Shown here in pieces: positions 1-10,393 of a stretch of 64,000 bases of DNA (the first letter of the stretch is position 1; every line of letters starts with the position of its first letter). The translations under genes were made by a program, and so were the position numbers. The DNA comes from Rhizobium favelukesii. Lineage in GTDB: Bacteria > Pseudomonadota > Alphaproteobacteria > Rhizobiales > Rhizobiaceae. The stretch covers positions 2,297,001 through 2,361,000 of the forward strand of contig NZ_HG916852.1 in assembly GCF_000577275.2 (NCBI RefSeq), in the 5' to 3' direction. The notes below the pieces were generated by a model that did no database searches, had not been told where the DNA came from, and saw only the letters and a program-made list of their open reading frames with translations.

Positions 1-293
1 GCAATCCCGGCGACAATCAGTGAAATGCAGAGCAGACGCGAGGCGGTGGCAGCATCGCCGAGCAGCCAAATGCCGAGCAACACGGTGCCAACACTACCGA
101 TACCGGTCCAAACAGCATAAGCCGTCCCGATTGGCAGCGTCTTCACGGCGATGCCCAGCAGCACGACGCTGACAACCATCGAAATGACGGTCAACGTCGT
201 GGGTAGCGGGCGCGTGAATCCATCGGTGTACTTTAGGCCGATTGCCCAGCCGCACTCGAAAAGGCCCGCGAGAAAAAGCAGAAACCAAGCCAT
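1..293 (-). CDS. SMR-family exporter, Gdx/SugE type (partial, cut by window edge)
   Basis: Small multidrug-resistance family inner-membrane exporter of the SugE/Gdx branch, which exports guanidinium or quaternary ammonium ions. About 97 codons are present; the C-terminal few residues lie outside the window. The ATG at 291-293 opens MAWFLLFLAGLFECGWAIGL, with the family's membrane-embedded Glu at residue 13. Further on come TLPIGTAYAVWTGIG, the Gdx signature, and a fourth hydrophobic segment up to the edge. It sits 132 bases downstream of fghA on the same strand and could be read through from it. Assignment to guanidinium specifically is inferred from the signature; no guanidine riboswitch was recognised upstream. 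Confidence 0.85.
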   Translation of the reverse strand, partial: MAWFLLFLAGLFECGWAIGLKYTDGFTRPLPTTLTVISMVVSVVLLGIAVKTLPIGTAYAVWTGIGSVGTVLLGIWLLGDAATASRLLCISLIVAGI

Positions 294-425
294 CGTTATC
301 TCCATCCCGAGCGAAGACGTCCCCGATGCAGCGAGCTCCACAGAGGGCGCCGCTGACTTGGGAAAACGGTTCAATTCAGGTAGGAAACCACATGGCGCCG
401 CTACCACCCGTTTCTTGCGCACCCT

Positions 426-1259
426 TCAGGCAAGCCGTTTCGCATGCCACTTCAGATGGTCGTCCATGAACGTCGAGATGAAGTAATAGGAATGGTCATA
501 GCGCTCATGCATGCGCAGGGTGACCTTGATATCGGTGTCCTTGACGGCTTCTTCGAAGAGCCATGGGCGCAAGCCATTCTCCAGGAAACCATCGGCCTTC
601 CCCTGGTCGATCAGGAACTCGGGAAAACGTGCGCCGTCTGCTACCAAGGCGCAAGCATCGTATTTACGCCAGGCCGCCGGGTCTGGGCCAAGGTATTTTT
701 CGAACGCCGGAGCCGACCAATCGGCGGTGGATGGCTCCGCGATCGGTGCGAAAGCCGAGCAGCTCTTGAAACGGTCCGGATTCTTGAGCGCAATGGTCAT
801 GGCGCCATGGCCGCCCATCGAGTGGCCGAAGATGCCTTGGCGGCTCATGTCCATGCGGAAGTGTTGGCTGACATGCGCTGGAAGCTCTTCGGTGATGTAG
901 GTGTACATCTGGTAGTTTTCGGACCAGGGCTCCTCGGTCGCGTCGAGGTAGAAGCCGGCGCCCTTGCCCATTTGCCAATTGGTGAGCTCATCTGGGACAT
1001 CGTTGCCGCGCGGGCTTGTGTCCGGGCAGACGATAATCAGACCGAGTTCGGCGGCCATGCGCCGATACTCGCCCTTTTCCATAACGTTGGCATGCGTGCA
1101 GGTTAAGCCAGAGAGGTACCAGACAACCGGGCAGGGCTCCTTGATCGCCTCCGGCGGAACAAAGACTGCAAAGGTCATATCGCACTTGCAGGCGTCGGAT
1201 TCGTGCGTGAAAACACCCTGCATGCCGCCAAACGCGGTCGTCTGTGAAATGATGTTCAT
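426..1259 (-). CDS. fghA: S-formylglutathione hydrolase
   Basis: Cytosolic serine esterase (esterase D family) that hydrolyses S-formylglutathione to formate and glutathione, the last step of glutathione-dependent formaldehyde oxidation. The 277-residue protein has the usual length. The nucleophile elbow GHSMGG lies at 145-150 (Ser147), with LIDQGKADGF and HERYDHSYYF supplying the expected Asp and His. The start codon overlaps the stop of the YaiI-family gene by four bases (ATGA), so the two are probably translationally coupled. adhC and gfa lie just upstream on the same strand, giving all three enzymes of the route within about 3.2 kb. Confidence 0.95.
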   Translation of the reverse strand: MNIISQTTAFGGMQGVFTHESDACKCDMTFAVFVPPEAIKEPCPVVWYLSGLTCTHANVMEKGEYRRMAAELGLIIVCPDTSPRGNDVPDELTNWQMGKGAGFYLDATEEPWSENYQMYTYITEELPAHVSQHFRMDMSRQGIFGHSMGGHGAMTIALKNPDRFKSCSAFAPIAEPSTADWSAPAFEKYLGPDPAAWRKYDACALVADGARFPEFLIDQGKADGFLENGLRPWLFEEAVKDTDIKVTLRMHERYDHSYYFISTFMDDHLKWHAKRLA

Positions 1260-1723
1260 TCTTTACCGTCCGTTCTTGGAGCAAGCGCCTTGGCCCGGCG
1301 GCACAGGCGATCGAAAGTTTCGAGGAACCGGGAGCGATCCTTCGGGTTGAAGGCGGCATTGTAACCCTTGCTTTCGCCGGTCTCTCTCAAGTGAGCGCCG
1401 AGATCGCGCATGGCACTGGCCATTCCGATATTCGTGTCGTCGAAAACCCGTCCCGTCGGACCGCTGACAAGCGCACCGGTCGCCACGCAGCGGACCGCGA
1501 GCGGGACATCGGCGGTGACGACCACGTCACCAGCGCCGGCATGCTCGGCAATCCAGTTGTCGGCGGCATCAAAGGAGGCCGAGACGATGACATTGTGCAC
1601 CATCGGGTCGCGCGAGGGGCGCAGACCGGAATTGGCGACGAAGGTCACTTCGATGCCGTGGCGCTCGGCGACCTTGAGGATTTCCGGTTTCACCGGGCAG
1701 GCGTCTGCATCGACATAAATCAT
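1256..1723 (-). CDS. YaiI/YqxD family protein (UPF0178, DUF188)
   Basis: Conserved protein of unknown biochemical role with a PIN-like fold predicted for the family. The 155-residue product starts MIYVDADACPVK, the standard family N-terminus with its acidic pair. Later come FVANSGLR, VVTADVPLA and GRVFDDTNIG, all family hallmarks. I chose the ATG at 1721-1723; an in-frame TTG three codons upstream is possible but would add residues not usual for the family. Its stop overlaps the fghA start. The coupling to formaldehyde genes may be positional rather than functional. Confidence 0.85.
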   Translation of the reverse strand: MIYVDADACPVKPEILKVAERHGIEVTFVANSGLRPSRDPMVHNVIVSASFDAADNWIAEHAGAGDVVVTADVPLAVRCVATGALVSGPTGRVFDDTNIGMASAMRDLGAHLRETGESKGYNAAFNPKDRSRFLETFDRLCRRAKALAPRTDGKE

Positions 1724-1827
1724 GAATTTCAATCTGCTTTGGCTGAAACGCTACGCGGCACCTGACGGGCGCGTAGCGGCGGTTCGTTCGGGTCTCATAA
1801 TCCGACGGCTGCCATTCGTTCAAGACA

Positions 1828-2406
1828 TTAGGCTTCCTTCAGCGTGCCTGTCTTCTTCGCCACCCAGGTCGCGATGACATCCATCAGCGTCGGGTTCAGG
1901 CAGTCATAGGGCGTGAGGCCGAGTTCGTTCAGGCGGCCGCGTACGCCTGCCATCGCCGAAGGCGGCGTGCCCGACTCGATGATCGAGGAGACGAAGGCCG
2001 CAAATGTCGGCTCCGGCCAGCCGCCTTCCTGGAAGCGTTCCGGATGGACGAAGTCGAGCCCTTTGAACGCATGTTCGCGCTCCACCGGTCCGTACATGTG
2101 GACGCCGCAAGCCTTGCAGGCGTGGCGCTGAATAAGCGCATCCGGATCGACGACGTGCAGCTTGTCGCCATTTTCAAGCACGGTGACGCTTTCATGCGGG
2201 GTCACCGCGACGACTGAAAAAGCCGCTCCCTTCGGCTTCCAGCATTTGGTGCAACCGCAGGCGTGATTATGGGCGATGGTGCCCTTGATCGCGACCTTCA
2301 CGGCACGGTCGGTGCAAGCGCAGACCAGTGTGCCGCCATCGAAATTTTCCTGGCCTTTCTTCACGCCGCCGTCGAGGGCGGGGTGTATCGATACTTGACT
2401 TGGCAT
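1828..2406 (-). CDS. gfa: Glutathione-dependent formaldehyde-activating enzyme
   Basis: Zinc protein that promotes condensation of formaldehyde with glutathione to S-hydroxymethylglutathione, the substrate of AdhC. The ATG at 2404-2406 is preceded by a strong GGAGGAGG ribosome site and gives 192 residues, matching the family length; an upstream in-frame extension is ignored for that reason. Cysteines fall in the known pattern: Cys29, Cys31, Cys97 and Cys100 for the structural zinc, and Cys50, Cys52 and Cys55 (CGCTKC) for the second, glutathione-responsive site. It lies 104 bases behind adhC and 104 bases ahead of the YaiI-family gene on the same strand. Confidence 0.95.
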   Translation of the reverse strand: MPSQVSIHPALDGGVKKGQENFDGGTLVCACTDRAVKVAIKGTIAHNHACGCTKCWKPKGAAFSVVAVTPHESVTVLENGDKLHVVDPDALIQRHACKACGVHMYGPVEREHAFKGLDFVHPERFQEGGWPEPTFAAFVSSIIESGTPPSAMAGVRGRLNELGLTPYDCLNPTLMDVIATWVAKKTGTLKEA

Positions 2407-2510
2407 GTTCAGCTCCTCCTCCTTAGCTGCCCACGGCTCCCAAATCAGGATCAATTTGCGAAAAAGCCGCAGGCCATTTCAAAGTCGCGCCGCATTCCGT
2501 CGTCTTGTCC

Positions 2511-3638
<1,128 letters not shown>

Positions 3639-3771
3639 GTCAGGTGTCTCCTGCTGATTTGATTGCGCGGACCTTTGCACGCACGGCGCTGCCGGCTCAA
3701 GGAAAAACTGTCCGGATGCTTGAGTTTCAGCCTCGAATACGCTGATTGCGCCAGCCACTGCGCGGCTTGCG

Positions 3772-5040
3772 TCAGAAGAGCTTTTCGGTTGCGAAAATAA
3801 TGGCATAGCCATGTATCGCAATAGCCGCATAGAGACCGAAGGCAACGAGCATGCGCTCGCCATCCTTCATCTCGTCGAGCGTCTGGCGCGGCTTGACTGA
3901 GCCGCCGCTGACGAGACTGACAAGCGTGAAGACGAGCAAGCCCATCGTCAGCATTTTCGCGGGCAAACCGATTTGGAATCCGATGCCGAGAATGCAGAGC
4001 GTTACCACGAAGCTGGCGGCTATCTGCGACCTTGGCGTGCGAAAAATCTGCCGGAGGACCTGGCCTCCATCGAAGCGATGCATCGGCAGTAAATTCAGCA
4101 GGTTGAAAGCACCGAGAATCAACATGAAAACGAGCAGAGGCGCCCGTGACGCCGAAGGCAGTAGGCTCACGTCCGAAAGCTGCGTGGCGACCGCAAGGAT
4201 GGGGACCAGAAAGGCCGACATTCCCGCGCCCATCAGCGCACAGGTTGCCACTTCGAACAACGAACGGTACGGCCTGCCGCCGACGGCAATGCCGCCAAGC
4301 AGCGGCACAAAGATCATTCTGACCGATGCATGGCCGAACATGCGGTAAGCGGCCATATGGCCCAGCTCGTGCAGCGCTATGACGAGCGTCAGGAAAGTCG
4401 AGAGCATAAGGCCACTCGCATTGAGCCCGAAGAACGGCCAGAGCAGCAGAGTCGACAAAACCGCAAGACCGCCCTGGACCAGCGGTCGCTCGAAGTAACC
4501 CTGCGGCAGGGATTCGCCCGTCTTCAACCATCCGTCCAGCGCCTGCAATTCACGGCGCAGGAAAAAATAGCGAAACATGAGGAAAGCCAGTCCGCGATAG
4601 CGGTCAGTCTGCTCCACCTCCAGCAAGGCACCATCTGATGTCGGTCGAATGATGCGCCGCTCGCGGTAGTCATTCCAGAACGCGGGGTCCAGCGTGCTGT
4701 CATCAATGATGCGAGACTGGAACCCGTGGGCGTTCTTCGCGACGTATGGCAGCGGTTCAAGTGCGAGAAGTCTGCGTGACGGCGCGCCGGTCTTGTCGAG
4801 ATGCCGGTAGGTTTGCTCCACAATGCCCCGGCGATTGGCGAGCGCGCGACTGCTGACGACAGAGTGGTGCCAGGATGCATCGGGACCGGCGGGATTCATC
4901 GCCTTCCAGAGTATATCGGGGGAGCATCGATAGATCCGGCGAAGGCAGATGGTTCTACGCCCCAGCGGAGCGCGCATCAAAAGCCAGAGAAGGCCAAGAT
5001 TTATGATCAGCAAGAGGACCGCCGATTGCAGCGCCGTCAT
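3772..5040 (-). CDS. Membrane M50-family metalloprotease with N-terminal SRPBCC-like domain
   Basis: Predicted multi-pass zinc metalloprotease of the site-2-protease superfamily. HELGH at 224-228 lies in a hydrophobic segment; the distal ligand motif NLLPMHRFDGGQ follows around 316-327, with Asp324 as the presumed third ligand. Before the protease core, after one N-terminal membrane segment (about 5-23), residues 35-170 form a soluble stretch with the ordering of an SRPBCC/START-like domain (Trp-Lys-Ala-Met near its start, EVEQTDRYRG in its last strand); this second assignment is my inference. The start is preceded by a clear GGAGGTAG. Monocistronic between adhC and pccA. Substrate unknown. 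Confidence 0.8.
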   Translation of the reverse strand: MTALQSAVLLLIINLGLLWLLMRAPLGRRTICLRRIYRCSPDILWKAMNPAGPDASWHHSVVSSRALANRRGIVEQTYRHLDKTGAPSRRLLALEPLPYVAKNAHGFQSRIIDDSTLDPAFWNDYRERRIIRPTSDGALLEVEQTDRYRGLAFLMFRYFFLRRELQALDGWLKTGESLPQGYFERPLVQGGLAVLSTLLLWPFFGLNASGLMLSTFLTLVIALHELGHMAAYRMFGHASVRMIFVPLLGGIAVGGRPYRSLFEVATCALMGAGMSAFLVPILAVATQLSDVSLLPSASRAPLLVFMLILGAFNLLNLLPMHRFDGGQVLRQIFRTPRSQIAASFVVTLCILGIGFQIGLPAKMLTMGLLVFTLVSLVSGGSVKPRQTLDEMKDGERMLVAFGLYAAIAIHGYAIIFATEKLF

Positions 5041-5140
5041 TTGCTACCTCCATCCAGAATCCGACCGGGGAGGCGCAACGATAGGCAATCAGCGGTTAAC
5101 AAAACCTAACCGCCGCGACTGTTAGCAGCATCGGCGTTCG

Positions 5141-7150
5141 TCAGGCAAACTCGAGTATCACGGCATCGACAGCTAGGCTCTCTCCCGGCTTGGCGTTTAT
5201 TTTGCTGACGACGAGATCGCGTTCGGCGCGGAGAACATTCTCCATTTTCATGGCCTCGACGACGGCAAGCGTTTCACCGGCTTTGACTTCCTGCCCCTCG
5301 ACTACGGCGATGGAAACGACGAGACCGGGCATCGGGCAGAGCAGCAGCTTCGACGTATCCGGTGGAAGCTTGACCGGCATCAATCTCTCGAGCTCGGCAT
5401 GACGCTGCGTCAGCACCTTGGCTTTCAGGGATATTCCTTGCCAGTCCAGCCGAAGACCGTTGAGAATAGGGCGGATTTGCGCAACCACGCTCTGGCCCGC
5501 GACATTGCCGCGCCACACGGCGTCGCCAGGTCTCCAGTCGGTGACGACGTTAAAAGTCTTGCCGCCGATCTCGATGTCCATGTCGAACGGGATCGTCACG
5601 AGCCCGTCCACCAAACGTGCATCCACGTAGCTGTCACCGAGCCTGACGGTCCATTCCTCCCGGCTCGCGCCGGACGGGGGGCGCAACCTGTCGGCGAAAC
5701 GCTCCCTGCGGTTGGCTTCAATGAGAGACGCTGAAAGAGCGACTGCCGCCAGAAGGGCCTCCTGACCCGCATTCGGCGCCACCGGGGCAAAGCCGTCCGG
5801 ATACTCTTCGGCGATGAAACCGGTCGACAGACGCCCTTCGCGCCAGCGAGGATGCTTCATCAGTGCAGCAAGGAAGGGGACGTTGTGTTCGATTCCATCG
5901 ACAACGAAGCCGTCGAGTGCCTCGCCCATCGCTTCGATCGCCTCCAGGCGCGTCGGCGCCCAGGTGCAGAGCTTTGCGATCATCGGATCGTAATACATCG
6001 AAATCTCGGCACCCTCGAAGACGCCGGTGTCATTGCGCACAATGGCGCTCGCGGATTTGCCTTCAGCGGGCGGCCGGTATCGCGTCAGGCGCCCGATAGA
6101 CGGCAGGAAATTGCGGTAGGGATCCTCGGCGTACAAACGGCTCTCGACGGCCCAGCCGTTCAGCTTTATGTCGCTTTGCGCAAACGGAAGCCTCTCACCG
6201 GCAGCAACGCGGATCATTTGCTCGACCAGATCGATACCGGTGACCAGTTCGGTGACTGGATGCTCGACCTGCAGGCGGGTGTTCATTTCCAGAAAATAGA
6301 AATTGCGGTCACGATCGACGATGAACTCCACGGTGCCGGCGCTTTGGTATTCCACAGCGCGGGCGAGTGCGACGGATTGCTCACCCATCGCCGTGCGGGT
6401 CTTAGTATCGAGGAAGGGCGAGGGTGCCTCTTCGGCAACTTTCTGGTTGCGGCGCTGGATCGAGCACTCACGCTCACCGAGATAGACCACATTGCCATGT
6501 GCGTCCGCGAGTACCTGGATCTCGATGTGACGGGGCTCGACAACATATTTCTCGATGAAGACGCGGTCGTCGCCGAACGAGCTCTTCGCCTCCGAACGAG
6601 CCCGATCGAAACCGTCGCGTACTTCCGCCTCGTTCCAGGCAATGCGCATGCCCTTGCCGCCGCCGCCGGCCGACGCCTTGATCATGACGGGATAACCGAT
6701 CTCGGCTGCGATCTTTTCCGCGTGCGATGCGTCCTCGATCACGCCGAGGTAGCCAGGGACGGTGGAGACCTCGGCGGCGTTGGCAAACTTCTTCGACTCG
6801 ATCTTGTCGCCCATCGCCATGATGGCCTTCGGCTTTGGACCGATGAAGACAATGCCTTCCTTCTCGAGTGCCTCGCAAAACGATGCCCGTTCGGACAGAA
6901 AGCCGTAGCCGGGATGGACGGCTTCCGCACCCGTCTGCTTGCAGGCAGCGATGATCTTATCCGCCACGAGATAGCTTTCGGCGGCCGTCGCAGGACCGAT
7001 ATGAACGGCCTCATCAGCCATTTCCACGTGGAGTGCATCCCGATCCGCATCCGAATAGACCGCGACCGTCGCAATTCCCATGCGGCGCGCGGTCTTGATA
7101 ACGCGGCAAGCGATCTCGCCGCGATTCGCGATCAGAATTTTCTTGAACAT
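5141..7150 (-). CDS. pccA: Propionyl-CoA carboxylase alpha subunit (biotin carboxylase + BCCP)
   Basis: Biotin-dependent subunit that carboxylates its own biotin with bicarbonate and ATP, for carboxyl transfer to propionyl-CoA by a PccB partner (not in this window). The 669-residue protein has a biotin-carboxylase N-domain (MFKKILIANRGEIACRVIK), ATP-grasp with the glycine-rich KASAGGGGKGMR, the EMNTRLQVEHPVTE signature, a middle PCC-type linker domain, and a C-terminal biotinyl domain with VEAMKMEN (Lys635). I take the ATG at 7148-7150 with GGAG upstream, rather than the longer MGGVS form. Methylcrotonyl-CoA carboxylase is the main alternative; length and middle domain favour PCC. Confidence 0.9.
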   Translation of the reverse strand: MFKKILIANRGEIACRVIKTARRMGIATVAVYSDADRDALHVEMADEAVHIGPATAAESYLVADKIIAACKQTGAEAVHPGYGFLSERASFCEALEKEGIVFIGPKPKAIMAMGDKIESKKFANAAEVSTVPGYLGVIEDASHAEKIAAEIGYPVMIKASAGGGGKGMRIAWNEAEVRDGFDRARSEAKSSFGDDRVFIEKYVVEPRHIEIQVLADAHGNVVYLGERECSIQRRNQKVAEEAPSPFLDTKTRTAMGEQSVALARAVEYQSAGTVEFIVDRDRNFYFLEMNTRLQVEHPVTELVTGIDLVEQMIRVAAGERLPFAQSDIKLNGWAVESRLYAEDPYRNFLPSIGRLTRYRPPAEGKSASAIVRNDTGVFEGAEISMYYDPMIAKLCTWAPTRLEAIEAMGEALDGFVVDGIEHNVPFLAALMKHPRWREGRLSTGFIAEEYPDGFAPVAPNAGQEALLAAVALSASLIEANRRERFADRLRPPSGASREEWTVRLGDSYVDARLVDGLVTIPFDMDIEIGGKTFNVVTDWRPGDAVWRGNVAGQSVVAQIRPILNGLRLDWQGISLKAKVLTQRHAELERLMPVKLPPDTSKLLLCPMPGLVVSIAVVEGQEVKAGETLAVVEAMKMENVLRAERDLVVSKINAKPGESLAVDAVILEFA

Positions 7151-7234
7151 GGAGACTCCACCCAAAACATGCGTTCCGGAGTTTTACGCATAAACACCGG
7201 AACGCACAATCAGCCGAAAAAATATCGGCGGGTG

Positions 7235-7942
7235 TCAGGCGACCGCGGTTTCGTTTCCGAAGCTATCATCCACGATCCTGAGCCAGCGGCTGCGGCGTGG
7301 GGGCTCGGCATAGTCAACGAGTTGTAGCGCCGAGAGAATGTCGGCCCAACGCGGGTGATTACCGACGGGCAGCGTCTCCTCTGCGATCTGCATCAGGACG
7401 CTCCAGGTGAGGGGCGGTGCCTTGATGACGCCGGCATCGCTTACGCTCCGCAGAACCCGCATCACGTAGTCGATGTCCTGGCGGGTGATGCCCTTTCGAT
7501 CGATCGCACGAGATAGCGTGTAGCCGCCGATGTTTTCCACCAGGGCAAGACGCAACTGGTCGAGCGCGAAGGCGCGCAGCTCATCCGGCACGTTGGCCGA
7601 GATCTCCATTGCGTGCAGAACCAATTCGAGCTCGATCGCCGAATTGACCACGCCGTCGGTTGCGACCATGCGCATGAGCCAGGTCACATTGATCTCATCG
7701 AGAGACCCTTGAGGGTAGGTGTGGTTGACAATGAAACCGGCGAGCTGCTCCACAAAGAAGGCGTTCCACTCCGGGCATTTTTCGGGGCAGGAATTATTCA
7801 GGGCCAGCATGGCGACCACGTCGTGCGCGGTCCGGATGCCTTCCGGGAAGGTGTGCTTGCGCAGCAGACTTATGTCTTCGGCCGTCAGCCGATGCTTCCC
7901 GGCAATCACACATGCCGGAAAAGCAAGACGGAATTCGCTCAT
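7235..7942 (-). CDS. Conserved protein of unknown function, downstream-of-regulator type, 235 aa
   Basis: I do not recognise a named family. The product is soluble, largely helical by composition, with no signal peptide. It has a short Cys pair (NNSCPEKCPEW, about 49-59) and long amphipathic helices between 75 and 165, loosely reminiscent of TerB-like helical proteins, though I see no acidic metal motif to support that. It is preceded by GGAGA six bases before the ATG. It lies 84 bases upstream of pccA on the same strand, so it may be co-transcribed with it. Base composition matches its neighbours. Confidence 0.75.
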   Translation of the reverse strand: MSEFRLAFPACVIAGKHRLTAEDISLLRKHTFPEGIRTAHDVVAMLALNNSCPEKCPEWNAFFVEQLAGFIVNHTYPQGSLDEINVTWLMRMVATDGVVNSAIELELVLHAMEISANVPDELRAFALDQLRLALVENIGGYTLSRAIDRKGITRQDIDYVMRVLRSVSDAGVIKAPPLTWSVLMQIAEETLPVGNHPRWADILSALQLVDYAEPPRRSRWLRIVDDSFGNETAVA

Positions 7943-8039
7943 CTTTTGTCTCCAAACCTCATCATGAGGCCGAAGGGCCTTCTACCGCGAGCGAATTGAT
8001 GATCCCTCAAGAAGCAGTGTTAACGGCGCGCTCAATCAG

Positions 8040-8966
8040 TCACGACGTTTTTAATGATCGCGCCTGCACGCGCTCCCGCCAGATGATGAAGAGACCGGAA
8101 GCGACGATGATCAGGATACCGATCCACTTCGAAAAGTTCGGAAAATCGCCGAAGAGCGCGTAGCCGAGCACCGTTGCGGAAATGATTTCGAAATACTGGA
8201 AGGGTGCGAGCAGCGACAGCGGTGCCAGCCGGAAAGCTCGTACGATGACCATATGAGCATAGCCCGAAATCGTCCCAAGGATCAGCAGCAAAGCAAGCGC
8301 CAACGCAGAGGAAGGCAAGGAGGGATGGAAATCGCCGACGCCGAGCCCATTGCCCACGGTCAATGCGGCGGCCATGAAGGCGGTGCCGCCGATGCCTGCC
8401 ATCGTCTGCATTGTCAGCGGTGAATCGGCATCGCCGATCGCCCGATTCAGAAAAAGATAAAGCGAGTAGAGGAAGGCACAGAAAACGGGCAGGAGCGCTT
8501 TCAGGCCAAAAATCTCGTAGCTCGGCTGGATGACGATCATTGCGCCACCGAAACCGACGGCGATCGCCATCCACCGACGCCAGCCGACCTTGTCGCCGAG
8601 GAAGATCGCCGACAGCGCGGTGAGCATGAGCGGCTCGACGAAATAGATCGCGAAGACGTCCGCGAGAGGCATGTATTTCACGGCAACGAAGAAGAGGAGA
8701 CTGGCTGCTCCGTGGAGGACCCCGCGCAAAAGATTCATCCAGGGCCGCTTTGCATGCAGCGCCTTACGGCCGAAGATCAAGAACAGGAACGGCAGCGTGC
8801 AGACGAGCTGGAAAAAGAACCGGTAGAATGTCACCTGGCCGGGCGACATTGCCTCGAAGGTCGCCATGTATTTGGCGATTGCGTCCATCGCCGGCAGCAC
8901 GAGCATCGCGCCCACCATCAGGGCCATTCCCTGAAGAGGATTTTGGTGTTCCGGAGGATTGCGCAT
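8040..8966 (-). CDS. EamA/DMT-superfamily transporter
   Basis: Inner-membrane drug/metabolite transporter of 308 residues with ten hydrophobic segments arranged as two EamA repeats (about 12-145 and 155-292). Typical features are the N-terminal MALMVGAMLVLPAMDAIAKY, the repeat-ending FAIYFVEPLMLTALSAIFLGD in the first half, and LSLLAPFQYFEIISATVLGY in the second. Substrate cannot be told from sequence; relatives export amino acids, nucleosides or other metabolites. It is monocistronic, 97 bases from the next gene. Confidence 0.85.
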   Translation of the reverse strand: MRNPPEHQNPLQGMALMVGAMLVLPAMDAIAKYMATFEAMSPGQVTFYRFFFQLVCTLPFLFLIFGRKALHAKRPWMNLLRGVLHGAASLLFFVAVKYMPLADVFAIYFVEPLMLTALSAIFLGDKVGWRRWMAIAVGFGGAMIVIQPSYEIFGLKALLPVFCAFLYSLYLFLNRAIGDADSPLTMQTMAGIGGTAFMAAALTVGNGLGVGDFHPSLPSSALALALLLILGTISGYAHMVIVRAFRLAPLSLLAPFQYFEIISATVLGYALFGDFPNFSKWIGILIIVASGLFIIWRERVQARSLKTS

Positions 8967-9417
8967 CGCTGAGGTTCTACATTCGGTTCAGGCGGCTATA
9001 CCGAAAGTCACCCGCTTGGTGAAGGGGCGGAATCAGCCGAAGGGACCGAAGCCGGGTGCATAGTCCCCCTTCGGATGTCGGGTGGAGCCTTCCCGGAGCG
9101 ACAAAAACAAACGCCTGATGGAGCATCGAAGCATCGGCTTGGTTAGGGCCTCGATGCAAACGGAGGAAAATTCCATGCAAGTCAGTCGAACCATGACACA
9201 CACTGCGACCGGGAACGAGTTCGACACATATCAGGGGCATCGACTTGTAACGCCCGTTGCAGATAGGTCGGACCCTGCCAGTCTCGAGGATCGACAGCCT
9301 CCCTTTCTCGCGGGATTGAAGACGGGCGACCACGTCGCCTGAGCCCGAGGGCGTTTCAAACCACGTCGCCTTTTGCCGCACCTGGGCACTATGCGCTCTC
9401 GGGAGACGTCGTTTCCC
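8967..9417. other. Intergenic stretch, 450 bp, no convincing gene
   Basis: No recognisable gene. A short plus-strand ORF from 9175 (55 codons, MQVSRTMTHTATGNEFD...) has a good GGAGG eight bases before its ATG but no family resemblance and ends at 9342. It might be the 5' stub of a lost gene, which would fit the truncated genes that follow. Otherwise the stretch holds only the EamA promoter region. Confidence 0.4.
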
Positions 9418-10065
9418 CTAAATATTCGGCGTGGATTTGCATGCGAGACTGAGTAGCGTGACGTCGCTCACATCGGCGATGCTGCGGCCCGTGACCGCTT
9501 CGATACGCTGAAGGCGTTGATAGAGGGTGTTCGGGTGAATGCCCAAAGCCTGAGCGCTACGCGTTACCGACTTTCCCTCCTGAACGTAACGCAAAAGGGT
9601 TTCACGAAGGACGCGATGCCTCGGGTCCTGAACGAGGGCTCCTAGGATGTTGTGGACGAAGGCAAGGTCGTCCTGCCGTGCCTGTCCTTTCAGAAGTAGC
9701 TCCAGTCCCATTTCGCGGTATCGGAGATGTCCTGCACGGCCACGGGGTGAAAGCCCTTCGGCGGCCTGCGAGGCGAGGTCCCGCGAATTGAAATGATGCT
9801 CGTTTGCGTCATAGATCTCACTCGCTCCAATGGAGATCGACAGCCCGGTCGCCACGTTCGCGATCACGTTGAGATTGCGTTCGAGCGCTGCGGTGGTGGA
9901 CGCGGAGACAAGCATGATCACCTGTTCGTTCTCGTGGAAGATCAGCGCATTCGGTGTGGTCATCGCCTGCTGCAGATCGGATTCCAGCTTGTACAAGGAT
10001 AAGACGGCGTTGGTCGGATCCGTTATTCGAGGCCGGAGCGACGAAGATCTGGTGGAGGCAGTCAA
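9418..10065 (-). pseudogene. PucR/CdaR-type transcriptional regulator, 5'-truncated remnant
   Basis: What remains is a degenerate GGDEF-like domain (about the first 110 codons) followed by the PucR C-terminal helix-turn-helix: VLRETLLRYVQEG, then SVTRSAQALGIHPNTLYQRLQRIE, the classic HTH_30 pattern. Intact members have 350-550 residues with an N-terminal sensor domain; here there is none, and the frame opens only with a TTG in sequence unrelated to the family. The N-terminus meets a VOC-gene remnant reading the other way, so one deletion probably removed the 5' ends of two divergent genes. The HTH half could still be made, but a functional regulator is unlikely. Confidence 0.7.
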
Positions 10066-10136
10066 GCCTGAACCCGAAATGAGTCCCGCGTCCCTCGGAC
10101 TCCAACCGAGTCGACAGCGCCTCGAAGTGCGCTTTC

Positions 10137-10275
10137 TTGCGCGCGTTCAAAACGTCCATCCGCGACATGTCCCGCAATCGGGAGCCTCGATTCAACTTTC
10201 TCGATCCGTGGGGACACCATGTCGAGCTCTTGGAATACCGGGACGTACAGTTCACGAAATCGACGACTGTCCTCA
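10137..10275 (+). pseudogene. VOC/glyoxalase-family gene remnant (C-terminal piece)
   Basis: A short plus-strand reading frame encodes FNFLDPWGHHVELLEY followed by RDVQFTKS, which matches the C-terminal betaalphabetabetabeta half of vicinal-oxygen-chelate proteins, including the metal-binding Glu of the HVELLEY strand. Nothing of the N-terminal half is seen: an in-frame stop lies at 10080-10082, and no ribosome site is present. It diverges from the PucR remnant. I infer a relic left by the same deletion. Confidence 0.55.
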
Positions 10276-10393
10276 ACGCCTCGGCGTTTGGCCGGAGAGC
10301 GACGAGGCGAGGGCACAAATGGCCGCAAAGGGATTCCTTTGATCCACGTGGTAGAGGACGCGGCGACGGCAAGCGCGCCGCGCCCGGTGCTTG

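Noticed and set aside
294..425. Possible guanidine riboswitch upstream of the Gdx-type exporter
   Set aside because: No paired ACGR-loop hairpins (class II), no ykkC core and no class III pseudoknot pattern were found in the 132-base gap.
5852..7327. 491-codon plus-strand ORF opposite pccA
   Set aside because: Antisense shadow: no family motifs, and the minus strand encodes a full biotin carboxylase. Long antisense frames are normal in this GC-rich codon usage.
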